This document shows positions 1 to 5,820 of a stretch of DNA of 5,820 bases, piece after piece (the stretch's first letter is position 1; every line of letters starts with the position of its first letter). The position numbers were made by a program, and so were the translations under genes. Under the pieces are notes generated by a model. That model was not told where the DNA came from. It worked only from the letters and a program-made list of their open reading frames with translations, and searched no databases. The DNA is from Flavobacteriaceae bacterium. Lineage in GTDB: Bacteria > Bacteroidota > Bacteroidia > Flavobacteriales > Flavobacteriaceae. The stretch is from contig JADHLU010000065.1 in the NCBI GenBank assembly GCA_016780435.1, forward strand, positions 1 to 5,820, given 5' to 3'.

Positions 1-157
1 CCTTGTCAAGTTGATTACAGAGGTCTAAGGCTACCTTTACTGAACCTCCACTGCTGATTCCTGAAAAAACACCTTCTTTTTTAGCCAGAAGCTCCATAGT
101 AGTGGTCGCTTCTTCTAGACTTACCTCGCTTACCTCATCCACTCTTCTACTAGCTAG
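1..157 (-). pseudogene. cysM: Headless 3' fragment of cysteine synthase (O-acetylserine sulfhydrylase), continuing off the left edge
   Basis: Fifty-two open codons read leftward from just after a TGA at 158-160. They contain RVDEVSEVSLEEA, then AKKEGVFSGISSGGSVKVAL. This matches the C-terminal part of CysM/CysK-type fold-type II PLP enzymes, where a GI.SG.SSG glycine/serine-rich stretch sits roughly 50 residues before the end. The N-terminal three quarters, including the PLP-binding lysine and the substrate-binding loop, are absent. The sequence upstream in this direction is the end of the MFS gene, whose TAA is immediately followed by the in-frame TGA. The only in-window starts would be a GTG at 140-142 or an ATG inside the homologous region, and neither could give an active enzyme. 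The frame has no internal stops, so truncation may be recent, or the junction may be an assembly chimera. CysM is slightly preferred over CysK from the SSGGSV wording. The remaining C-terminus lies outside the window. Confidence -1.
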
Positions 158-160
158 TCA

Positions 161-1387
161 TTATGCTTCTTTCGCTAAAGGCTCATTCATAGGGGTCATT
201 CTCTTAGCCAAAATCAAGGCCGATAGCACGGTAAGTAGACCAACGCTGCCTAAAGCAGCCTCTAGACTGAATTGATCTGCGATGATTCCGGTTAGCACCG
301 CCCCAAAGGCGTAGCCTAGATCGCGCCAGAGGCGAAAGACACCAATGCTATTAGCGCGCTCAGACGGATGCGTGTTGTCGGCAATCGCAGCGAGAAAAGT
401 CGGATAAACCACCGCAGTTCCTATACCCAAAAGCACACTAAGTAGCACGAACGCTAAATGAGAATCGGCGTAGACCAGGCCCAAAATAGATAATCCCTGG
501 ATTAACATTCCGTAGAAGAGCAATGGCTTTTTCGGAAAGAGATCTCCCAATTTACCGGTTAGAAGTTGGCTAAGCCCCCAAACCAAAGGGTAAATAGCTA
601 CAATTGATCCGATTTCAGCAATCGCGAATCCCTTAGTCGCCAACAGCAAGGGGAGTATGCCCCAAATCATACCGTCGTTTAAATTGTTGGTGAGCCCGGC
701 TTGGGTAATCGATCCTAAATTCGGATGTTTCCACGTGGTTGAAGAGAAAACATTGCCTAGTGGTTTTACAGAAGAGGCGATTTGTTCTGAGACCACATGA
801 GGAGCCGTGTCTTTGACCAGCAACCAACTGCTAATAAGGCCAAGAACAGAAAACCCAATACCTAAGTAAAAGGGGTAGGGCCGTAGTCCATATCGAGCAG
901 CGATCAACCCGGTGAATAAGGCGGTCAATCCGACAGCTACATATCCGGCCGATTCGTTAATGCCCATGGCTAATCCTCGATTTTTCTGTCCGACCAGATC
1001 TATTTTCATCACCACGGTACTGCTCCAACTCAGTCCTTGATTAATTCCGAGTAGTGCATTGGCGGCAATGATCCAGTTCCACGACGGGGCATACATTAGA
1101 ATAAACGGAACGGGCAAGGCAAAAACCCAACCAATGACCAGAAGGTTCTTGCGTCCAATCTGATTGGCGAAGGCTCCTGCAAAGTAATTGCTCAGCGCTT
1201 TGGTGATTCCAAAAACTACGATAAAAGACAGTAAGGCCGTTTTCACGGCAAGGTCAAATTCGGTCTCAGCCAGTTCAGGAAGAATACTGCGCTCTAGCCC
1301 AACCATTCCGCCCACAAAACCATTGATGATGACTAGTAGGGTAAACTGCTTCCAGTTTTTTCTCAGGCCTTGCTCGAGATTACTCAT
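161..1387 (-). CDS. Major facilitator superfamily transporter, substrate unknown
   Basis: This encodes a 408-residue inner-membrane protein of normal MFS length with about twelve hydrophobic segments, in two six-helix halves split by a polar loop at roughly residues 192-222. The cytoplasmic loop between helices 2 and 3 carries the family motif A in the form GAFANQIGRK (71-80). A degenerate copy, GKLGDLFPKK (278-287), lies at the equivalent place in the second half, as expected from the internal duplication. Helix 5 is glycine-rich (NESAGYVAVG, 144-153). The ATG at 1385-1387 is followed by a polar, positively charged N-terminus (SNLEQGLRKNWK), which fits a cytoplasmic start. The gene lies 30 bases after mnmE with no terminator visible, so it may be co-transcribed. 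Its end directly abuts a truncated cysteine synthase fragment. Rough counts suggest higher GC than the genes to the right (about 55% over 241-360). Family membership is secure. Substrate and direction of transport cannot be read from the sequence; a drug or metabolite exporter is only a guess. Confidence -1.
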   Translation of the reverse strand: MSNLEQGLRKNWKQFTLLVIINGFVGGMVGLERSILPELAETEFDLAVKTALLSFIVVFGITKALSNYFAGAFANQIGRKNLLVIGWVFALPVPFILMYAPSWNWIIAANALLGINQGLSWSSTVVMKIDLVGQKNRGLAMGINESAGYVAVGLTALFTGLIAARYGLRPYPFYLGIGFSVLGLISSWLLVKDTAPHVVSEQIASSVKPLGNVFSSTTWKHPNLGSITQAGLTNNLNDGMIWGILPLLLATKGFAIAEIGSIVAIYPLVWGLSQLLTGKLGDLFPKKPLLFYGMLIQGLSILGLVYADSHLAFVLLSVLLGIGTAVVYPTFLAAIADNTHPSERANSIGVFRLWRDLGYAFGAVLTGIIADQFSLEAALGSVGLLTVLSALILAKRMTPMNEPLAKEA

Positions 1388-1417
1388 TTAAAAGATTTAC
1401 TGCGTTGATGTTCTCAA

Positions 1418-2800
1418 TTATTTTCCGATACAGAAACTGGAAAATATAGACCCCAAAATGTCGTCATTGGTTACGCTGCCACTGATCTCTCCGAGGTGCT
1501 GAATAACCCCTTTAAGTGAAATGGCCAAGAGATCTTGACTTGAACCACGTTCAAGTTCTTCCTCAACAATGTAGAGTTCTTTAAGCGCCGCTTGCAACAG
1601 TTGATAGTGTCTGCTGTTGGTTAAAATACCCGATTGCTCGTTGACCGCGCCTTGAAGTGTACGGGATACAATCCGCGCTTTTAGGTCTTCTAAGTTTCTC
1701 CGCTTTTTGGCAGAGATGGCTATGCCTTCAAATTCATCTGAATGAAAGGCAAGTGAGTCATCTTCGCTGTCGCATTTATTCCAAACAACCAGAATATTGG
1801 CATCAGAAAGTCCGCTTTTGGTGAGCTGAGATTTGAGATCGTCGAGCGGTGTTTCTGCTGTTGTTACATCAATGACGTATAGTACCAAATGAGCCTCTTT
1901 GGCGCGTTCAAAGCTGCGTGCGATACCCATCATTTCGACTTGATTTGAGGTATCGCGAATTCCGGCTGTATCTATAAATCTGAAGCGGATTCCTTCAATG
2001 GTTAAAAAGTCTTCTACGGTGTCTCTGGTGGTTCCGGCCTCGGCGCTCACTAAGGCCCGTTCTTCATTGAGTAGGGCGTTTAACAAGGTCGACTTTCCGG
2101 CGTTTGGCGCTCCTATAATAGCAATGGGAACCCCTTGTTTGATTACGTTTCCTAAAGCAAAAGAATCAAGCAGTGACTTAATAGTTTGCCTGAGCTCTAC
2201 CACTAATTTTTTCAGCGCGCCGTAGTCGGCAAATTCTACATCTTCACCTGAAAAGTCGAGTTCCAGCTCTATCAGGGCGGCGAAATGAATGAGTTGTTCT
2301 CTAATTTCACTGAGATTTTGGGCGAAGCCTCCACGCATGTGTTGTAAGGCAATGCGGTGCTCTGCGGCACTTTCAGAGGCAATGAGGTCAGACACGGCCT
2401 CTGCTTGAGAAAGCTTCATCTTTCCGTTCATAAACGCCCTAAACGTAAATTCTCCAGGCTCAGCCACACGGCATCTACCGGTGTTCGTTAAGGCGTTCAG
2501 CACGAGCTGCTGAATGTATACGGAGCCATGACAGGATATCTCTACCACGTTTTCTCCGGTATACGAGCGCGGGGCTCTAAAAACGCTCACCAAAACCTCA
2601 TCTAACAGCTTGTCTTCTTCGTAAAGATCTCCCAGGTGAATAGTGTGCGTATCTGCCTCTGAAATAGGGGTTTTTGAGCGTGGTTTAAAAAAGCTGTCGA
2701 CTAGGTCAATGGCCTGTACTCCCGATAACCGAAGAACGGCAATGGCACCTGCCCCTTGTGCTGTTGCCAAGGCGATTATAGTGTCATTTGCGCTCTTCAT
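1418..2800 (-). CDS. mnmE: tRNA uridine-5-carboxymethylaminomethyl modification GTPase MnmE (TrmE)
   Basis: MnmE works with MnmG in the cytoplasm to modify the wobble uridine (U34) of certain tRNAs, using a tetrahydrofolate one-carbon donor and GTP hydrolysis. All 460 residues are present, a normal length. The N-terminal folate-binding and dimerisation domain (about 1-120) runs into the conserved PGEFTFRAFMNGK stretch (115-127). A helical domain follows, with the G domain inserted in it: G1 GAPNAGKS (230-237), G2 GTTRD (256-260), G3 DTAG (277-280), G4 NKCD (341-344) and a G5-like SAK (363-365). The protein ends in the family signature FCIGK (456-460), with the cysteine needed for modification. 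The Asn in G1 (N233) fits the potassium-dependent GTPase class. The ATG at 2798-2800 lies 8 bases after the dnaN stop, which implies co-transcription. The upstream spacer is A-rich and has no Shine-Dalgarno, as is common in Bacteroidota. Nothing appears broken; identification is firm. Confidence -1.
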   Translation of the reverse strand: MKSANDTIIALATAQGAGAIAVLRLSGVQAIDLVDSFFKPRSKTPISEADTHTIHLGDLYEEDKLLDEVLVSVFRAPRSYTGENVVEISCHGSVYIQQLVLNALTNTGRCRVAEPGEFTFRAFMNGKMKLSQAEAVSDLIASESAAEHRIALQHMRGGFAQNLSEIREQLIHFAALIELELDFSGEDVEFADYGALKKLVVELRQTIKSLLDSFALGNVIKQGVPIAIIGAPNAGKSTLLNALLNEERALVSAEAGTTRDTVEDFLTIEGIRFRFIDTAGIRDTSNQVEMMGIARSFERAKEAHLVLYVIDVTTAETPLDDLKSQLTKSGLSDANILVVWNKCDSEDDSLAFHSDEFEGIAISAKKRRNLEDLKARIVSRTLQGAVNEQSGILTNSRHYQLLQAALKELYIVEEELERGSSQDLLAISLKGVIQHLGEISGSVTNDDILGSIFSSFCIGK

Positions 2801-2808
2801 GCGCTTTT

Positions 2809-3927
2809 TTAGGCGTTGAGCATTACAGGCATTACCAGCATGGTTATCTGCTCACCTTCATCTAAGTGGTCTAATGGAGTTAAAAGTCCTGCTCTATTAG
2901 GTAAACTCATGGCCAATTGAACCTCATCACAATCTAAGGCACCGAGCATTTCGCTTAAAAAACGCGAATTGAATCCAATCTGTAAGTCGTCTCCTTGATA
3001 GGCGCAGCTTAATCGCTCATCGGCTTTGTTGCTGTAGTCTACGTCTTCTGCAGAAATCTGGATTTCTGCACCAGCCATTTTCAAGCGAATTTGGTGTGTT
3101 GTGCGGTTAGAAAAAATTGAAACGCGACGCACAGAGCCCAAAAACTGCGTGCGCGACACGGTGAGCACGTTTGGATTCTCTTTGGGAATTACCGCCTCGT
3201 AGTTTGGATACTTACCATCTATAAGCCGGCTAACGATTTCGATATGATCAAAAGAGAAACGCGCATTATTCTCATTGTAGGTAATAGTCACCTCGGATTC
3301 GCTGCCCTGCAGAATACCTTTTAGCAGATTTAGCGGCTTCTTGGGCATTATAAATTCGGCTACCGAAGGGGCGCTCACATCGTTGCGCTCGTATTTGACT
3401 AATTTATGCGCATCGGTTGCTACAAAGGTTATTCGTTCAGGTGAACACTGAAAGAAAACCCCACTCATTACAGGTCTTAGATCATCGTTTCCAGCGGCAA
3501 AAATGGTTTTGGCAATGGCTGTAGCTAAGATGTCGGCTTGCAACGTGAATGAAGCTGCCTCGTTTAACGAAACGGGCTTTGGGAAGTCATCACCGCTAAT
3601 ACTCGCTAAAGCGTATTTACCATTAGATGCACTGATTTCAACTGTTCCATTATCTTCAAGAACAAAAGTTAAGGGCTGCTCGGGAAATGTTTTTAACATA
3701 TCTAAAAGCAGCTTAGCAGGCAGTGCAATGACACCCTTATCGGTAGAGCTGACCTCTATTTGAGCCGAAATGGTTGTCTCTAAATCTGAGGCCACCAAGC
3801 GCAGTTGATTTTCGCTCAGATCAAATAGCACATTGTCTAAGATCGGCAGGGTGTTATTACTGGCGATTACCCCTCCTAAAATCTGGAGGTATTCTTTTAA
3901 GTACGAGCTGGATACAATAAACTTCAT
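2809..3927 (-). CDS. dnaN: DNA polymerase III beta subunit (sliding clamp)
   Basis: DnaN forms the ring-shaped dimer that tethers DNA polymerase III and many repair proteins to DNA. The 372-residue product has the usual length and three repeated clamp domains (about 1-120, 121-248 and 249-372). Conserved stretches include TLPILDN (26-32), RPVMSGV (151-157), FVATDAHKL (168-176), SRLIDGKYPNYEAVIP (233-248) and GFNSRFL (318-324). The C-terminal strand MLVMPVML (363-370), followed by Asn-Ala, contributes to the hydrophobic pocket that binds clamp-interacting peptides and is typical of flavobacterial clamps. I chose the ATG at 3925-3927 because family members begin MKFIVSS. An upstream in-frame GTG at 3931-3933 would add two residues but overlaps a likely promoter element. 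It is not next to dnaA or recF in this window, unlike the classical arrangement. It is followed at 8 bases by mnmE and preceded by the SAM-hydrolase-like gene 40 bases upstream. Confidence -1.
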   Translation of the reverse strand: MKFIVSSSYLKEYLQILGGVIASNNTLPILDNVLFDLSENQLRLVASDLETTISAQIEVSSTDKGVIALPAKLLLDMLKTFPEQPLTFVLEDNGTVEISASNGKYALASISGDDFPKPVSLNEAASFTLQADILATAIAKTIFAAGNDDLRPVMSGVFFQCSPERITFVATDAHKLVKYERNDVSAPSVAEFIMPKKPLNLLKGILQGSESEVTITYNENNARFSFDHIEIVSRLIDGKYPNYEAVIPKENPNVLTVSRTQFLGSVRRVSIFSNRTTHQIRLKMAGAEIQISAEDVDYSNKADERLSCAYQGDDLQIGFNSRFLSEMLGALDCDEVQLAMSLPNRAGLLTPLDHLDEGEQITMLVMPVMLNA

Positions 3928-3932
3928 AAACA

Positions 3933-3940
3933 CAAATATA
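3933..3940 (-). promoter_or_regulatory. Possible Bacteroidota -7 promoter element for dnaN
   Basis: Read leftward, the bases are TATATTTG, an exact match to the TAnnTTTG element of Bacteroidota housekeeping promoters. It ends 5 bases before the chosen dnaN ATG, so transcripts would start about at the start codon and be nearly leaderless. No TTG stands at the expected -33 distance; the only nearby TTG, at 3949-3951, is 8 bases away and too close. The match could be chance in an AT-rich spacer. Confidence -1.
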
Positions 3941-3944
3941 TTTT

Positions 3945-3960
3945 AAAACAACACTGTTTT
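3945..3960. repeat. Small AT-rich inverted repeat in the gap before dnaN
   Basis: AAAACA (3945-3950) and TGTTTT (3955-3960) are perfect reverse complements around a 4-base ACAC loop. They lie just after the stop of the upstream gene on the leftward strand. The stem is short with only one G-C pair, so it would make a weak hairpin at best. It could be a poor terminator or nothing; no strong GC stem plus T-tract is seen. Confidence -1.
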
Positions 3961-3967
3961 GGCGCGA

Positions 3968-4810
3968 TTAAAAATCAGTTATAAACAAGAGGTCAACACG
4001 TGTACCGAGGTCGAGACCTAAGAGAGAGTGAGCTGAACCAGTAGTCTCAGGAACAGATCCATAGATGGCTAACTGTAAATAATCACTTGAATTAAATAAG
4101 GCAATCAATTTACCTTCTGGAGCATTTCTTTTCCGCGTGTCTTTGATGAGTCTAGCCGCAAAAGATTGATAGGAATTTTCGATCCCTTGAATGCTGTGGG
4201 CTCGTGCTTTGATCATCACCGCTCTCTCTTTTTTACGCGCTATAACGTCTGCTTTTTTAATATTGGTGACCGCATTTCCAAAATGGTCAATATAGACCAC
4301 CTCTCCTTCAATATGACTTTCATCTTCTGACAGTTTAGCCTGTCTTGATTGAAGTTGAACAATTTCATGGGTCTCTGGGCCAAGCAAAGTCAACGGGCCC
4401 TCATTTGCTAGGTGTGCGGCTGCCGGAGCGAGCACGTCAAGTTCATGAAACCCAGACTGAGGTTTAAAGGCTTCAATGATGCGTATTTCATCAATATCTG
4501 CAACGGAGATAATCTCTGGAATAATTCCATTATCGCAAGCTACAAAGAAGTGATTTTGAGCTTTAGCCACTATATATCGATTTAACGGGAGCAAGCTATT
4601 GTTGATCGCGATGAGATGAACACTGTTTTCTGGAAAGTCTTTAAAGCTCGACTTCACGAGGTAGGCAGCACCCATTAAGTTGAAATGATCTACCTGATTG
4701 GAGATGTCAATAACCGGGCTAGTTGGTGTTAATTTAAGTAGCGAGGCTTTAATTCGGGCGACATAATGATCTTTGAGGCCAAAGTCTGAAGTAAGAGTGA
4801 TTACGCCCAT
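3968..4810 (-). CDS. SAM hydroxide adenosyltransferase family protein (DUF62; chlorinase/fluorinase relatives), with Asn at the expected catalytic Asp
   Basis: This family splits S-adenosyl-L-methionine into adenosine and methionine using water-derived hydroxide; a few relatives use fluoride or chloride instead. The 280-residue protein shows ITLTSDFGLKDHYV (4-17), CDNGIIPEI (92-100), a histidine in APAAAHLA (H133), YIDHFGNAVTNI (173-184) and LFNSSDYLQLAI (248-259). All fit the family's order and length. I chose the ATG at 4808-4810 because family members start a few residues before TLT.DFG. An upstream TTG at 4832-4834 would add eight residues and is less likely. In characterised members an Asp-Arg-His set activates water. 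Here the segment corresponding to VDPGVG reads INNSLL, so the Asp position appears to be Asn70. The Arg position appears to be Asn77, next to Arg78, a pattern I recall in other Bacteroidota members. The protein may therefore be slow, inactive or altered. It opens the leftward block and is divergent from phoH. Halogenase activity is not suggested. Confidence -1.
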   Translation of the reverse strand: MGVITLTSDFGLKDHYVARIKASLLKLTPTSPVIDISNQVDHFNLMGAAYLVKSSFKDFPENSVHLIAINNSLLPLNRYIVAKAQNHFFVACDNGIIPEIISVADIDEIRIIEAFKPQSGFHELDVLAPAAAHLANEGPLTLLGPETHEIVQLQSRQAKLSEDESHIEGEVVYIDHFGNAVTNIKKADVIARKKERAVMIKARAHSIQGIENSYQSFAARLIKDTRKRNAPEGKLIALFNSSDYLQLAIYGSVPETTGSAHSLLGLDLGTRVDLLFITDF

Positions 4811-4827
4811 CCAATTGTTAATAGTTT

Positions 4828-4862
4828 TTGACAAAGGCTAAGCCGTATTTTGGCTATGTTTG
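4828..4862 (+). promoter_or_regulatory. Likely promoter for the PhoH-family gene
   Basis: TATGTTTG at 4855-4862 exactly fits the Bacteroidota -7 consensus TAnnTTTG. A TTG at 4828-4830, within TTGACA, could serve as the -33 element, with a 24-base gap that is somewhat longer than usual. Transcription would begin near 4866-4870, giving a leader of about 25 bases before the TTG start. The left part overlaps the extreme 5' region of the divergent SAM-hydrolase-like gene. No equally good element was seen for the leftward direction. Confidence -1.
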
Positions 4863-4891
4863 TTTGAAGGTAAAATTAGTGAAAAGATATT

Positions 4892-5820
4892 TTGAACGAA
4901 CTACTCATCGAACTCACCGATATTAACGCGCAAGACTTCTTCGGGCTAGAAAACGAAACCGTCAGTCTGTTAAAAAAATACTACCCAAAGTTAAAAATAG
5001 TAGCTAGGGGGAATAAGCTTAAAGCCTACGGAGACGAGGAAGAATTGGAAGCCTTTGACAGCCATTTCGATCAATTAACTTCTCACTTTGCGCGATATAA
5101 TAAGTTGGACGAAAATAGCATTGAGCGCATTTTGAGTGGCGACCATCACGAAAGAAAAACGGCAGAAGCACCATCTGAAATCGACCATATGGTTTTGGTT
5201 CATGGGGTGAATGGGCGTAAAATCAAGGCGCAAACCTTCAATCAAAAACGCTTGGTTGAAGCCGTACTGAAAAACGACATGGTCTTTGCCATTGGTCCTG
5301 CCGGTACCGGTAAAACCTATACCGGTGTGGCCATGGCTGTTAAAGCCCTTAAAGAGAAACAGGTCAGACGAATTATTCTCACACGTCCGGCAGTTGAGGC
5401 AGGAGAGAACCTAGGCTTTTTACCCGGAGATCTTAAAGAGAAATTGGATCCCTACATGCAGCCGTTGTACGACGCCTTGCGTGACATGATCGATCCAGAA
5501 AAGCTGCAGAACTATATTGAGACTGGAGTAATTCAAATAGCCCCTCTAGCGTTTATGCGCGGTAGAACCTTAGACGATGCTTTTGTAATACTCGATGAGG
5601 CCCAAAATACCACCCATGCTCAAATGAAGATGTTTTTAACGCGCATGGGTAAAAACGCGAAATTTTTATTAACCGGAGATCCCGGTCAAATTGATTTGCC
5701 TCGCCGGGTAATCTCTGGCCTAAAAGAAGCGCTTCTGGTGTTGAATAAAATCGAAGGTATATCTATAATTTATCTGGATGATAAAGATGTTATTCGTCAC
5801 AGATTAGTGAAAAAAGTGAT
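4892..5820 (+). CDS. phoH: PhoH-family ATPase (YbeZ/PhoL-like), 3' end cut by the window
   Basis: This is a cytoplasmic P-loop ATPase of the PhoH/YbeZ family, linked in other bacteria to RNA metabolism and ribosome maturation; its exact role is still unclear. The visible 309 codons include an N-terminal KH-like part (about residues 30-65, around LKIVARGNKLKAYG), a linker, and the PhoH domain from about 112. Walker A is GPAGTGKT (135-142), Walker B is VILDEAQNT (232-240), and TGDPGQIDLPRR (261-272) is the conserved sensor-like segment. RPAVEAGENLGFLPGDLKEK (165-184) is near-invariant in the family. The start is TTG at 4892-4894: an in-frame TGA at 4880-4882 closes the frame just upstream, the next ATG is codon 100, and the residues from NELLIELTDI onward match family N-termini as I recall them. 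The final residues at the edge (DVIRHRLVKKV) are close to the usual C-terminus, so only a short tail is missing. No Shine-Dalgarno is visible. The gene is intact as far as seen. Confidence -1.
   Translation, partial: MNELLIELTDINAQDFFGLENETVSLLKKYYPKLKIVARGNKLKAYGDEEELEAFDSHFDQLTSHFARYNKLDENSIERILSGDHHERKTAEAPSEIDHMVLVHGVNGRKIKAQTFNQKRLVEAVLKNDMVFAIGPAGTGKTYTGVAMAVKALKEKQVRRIILTRPAVEAGENLGFLPGDLKEKLDPYMQPLYDALRDMIDPEKLQNYIETGVIQIAPLAFMRGRTLDDAFVILDEAQNTTHAQMKMFLTRMGKNAKFLLTGDPGQIDLPRRVISGLKEALLVLNKIEGISIIYLDDKDVIRHRLVKKV

Noticed and set aside
633..827. Leftward 64-codon open frame within the MFS gene
   Set aside because: It overlaps the transporter in another frame and its cysteine- and arginine-rich product resembles no family.
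1188..1391. Rightward 67-codon open frame opposite the MFS N-terminus
   Set aside because: It is an antisense shadow of a clear coding region, with low-complexity serine/threonine-rich sequence.
1388..1417. Possible terminator or promoter between mnmE and the MFS gene
   Set aside because: No stem-loop is visible, and the nearest TTG plus TAAATCTTT pairing fits the promoter consensus poorly in sequence and spacing.
1998..2225. Rightward 75-codon open frame opposite mnmE
   Set aside because: It is an antisense shadow of the MnmE G domain with no independent support.
3503..3763. Rightward 86-codon open frame opposite dnaN
   Set aside because: It is an antisense shadow of the first clamp domain and has no promoter or family resemblance.
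4832..4840. TAGCCTTTG on the leftward strand as a promoter for the SAM-hydrolase-like gene
   Set aside because: The spacing is one base too long for TAnnTTTG and no TTG stands at the -33 position.
5298..5325. Repeated ACCGGT/GGTACC palindromes
   Set aside because: They are explained by codons for the PhoH Walker A motif (GPAGTGKTYTG), so no operator role is needed.

Overview
The window looks like chromosomal DNA from a bacterium of the Bacteroidota, most likely class Flavobacteriia. The DnaN, MnmE and PhoH proteins read like flavobacterial family members; DnaN, for example, ends in VMPVMLNA. Recognisable Shine-Dalgarno sequences are missing, and TAnnTTTG-type -7 promoter elements lie upstream of two of the genes. 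This placement is from memory of the families, not from a database search.

The layout is one leftward block and one divergent rightward gene. Reading leftward from about 4810 are an S-adenosyl-L-methionine (SAM) hydroxide adenosyltransferase-like protein (3968-4810), dnaN for the DNA polymerase III sliding clamp (2809-3927), mnmE for a tRNA wobble-uridine modification GTPase (1418-2800), and a 12-helix major facilitator superfamily (MFS) transporter (161-1387). Directly after the MFS stop comes a headless piece of an O-acetylserine sulfhydrylase (cysteine synthase) gene that runs off the left edge. Reading rightward from a TTG codon at 4892 is a PhoH-family ATPase cut by the right edge. The two directions diverge from an intergenic gap of about 80 bases. 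No gene-free stretch exceeds 300 bases. I see no tRNA, rRNA, insertion sequence, CRISPR array or attachment site.

Most of the window is housekeeping: replication clamp, tRNA modification and an RNA-linked ATPase. The parts worth a second look are the left end, where a GC-richer transporter gene abuts a cysteine synthase gene lacking about three quarters of its N-terminal side, and an Asp-to-Asn change at the expected catalytic aspartate of the SAM-hydrolysing enzyme. I did not find convincing evidence of a new multi-gene system here.
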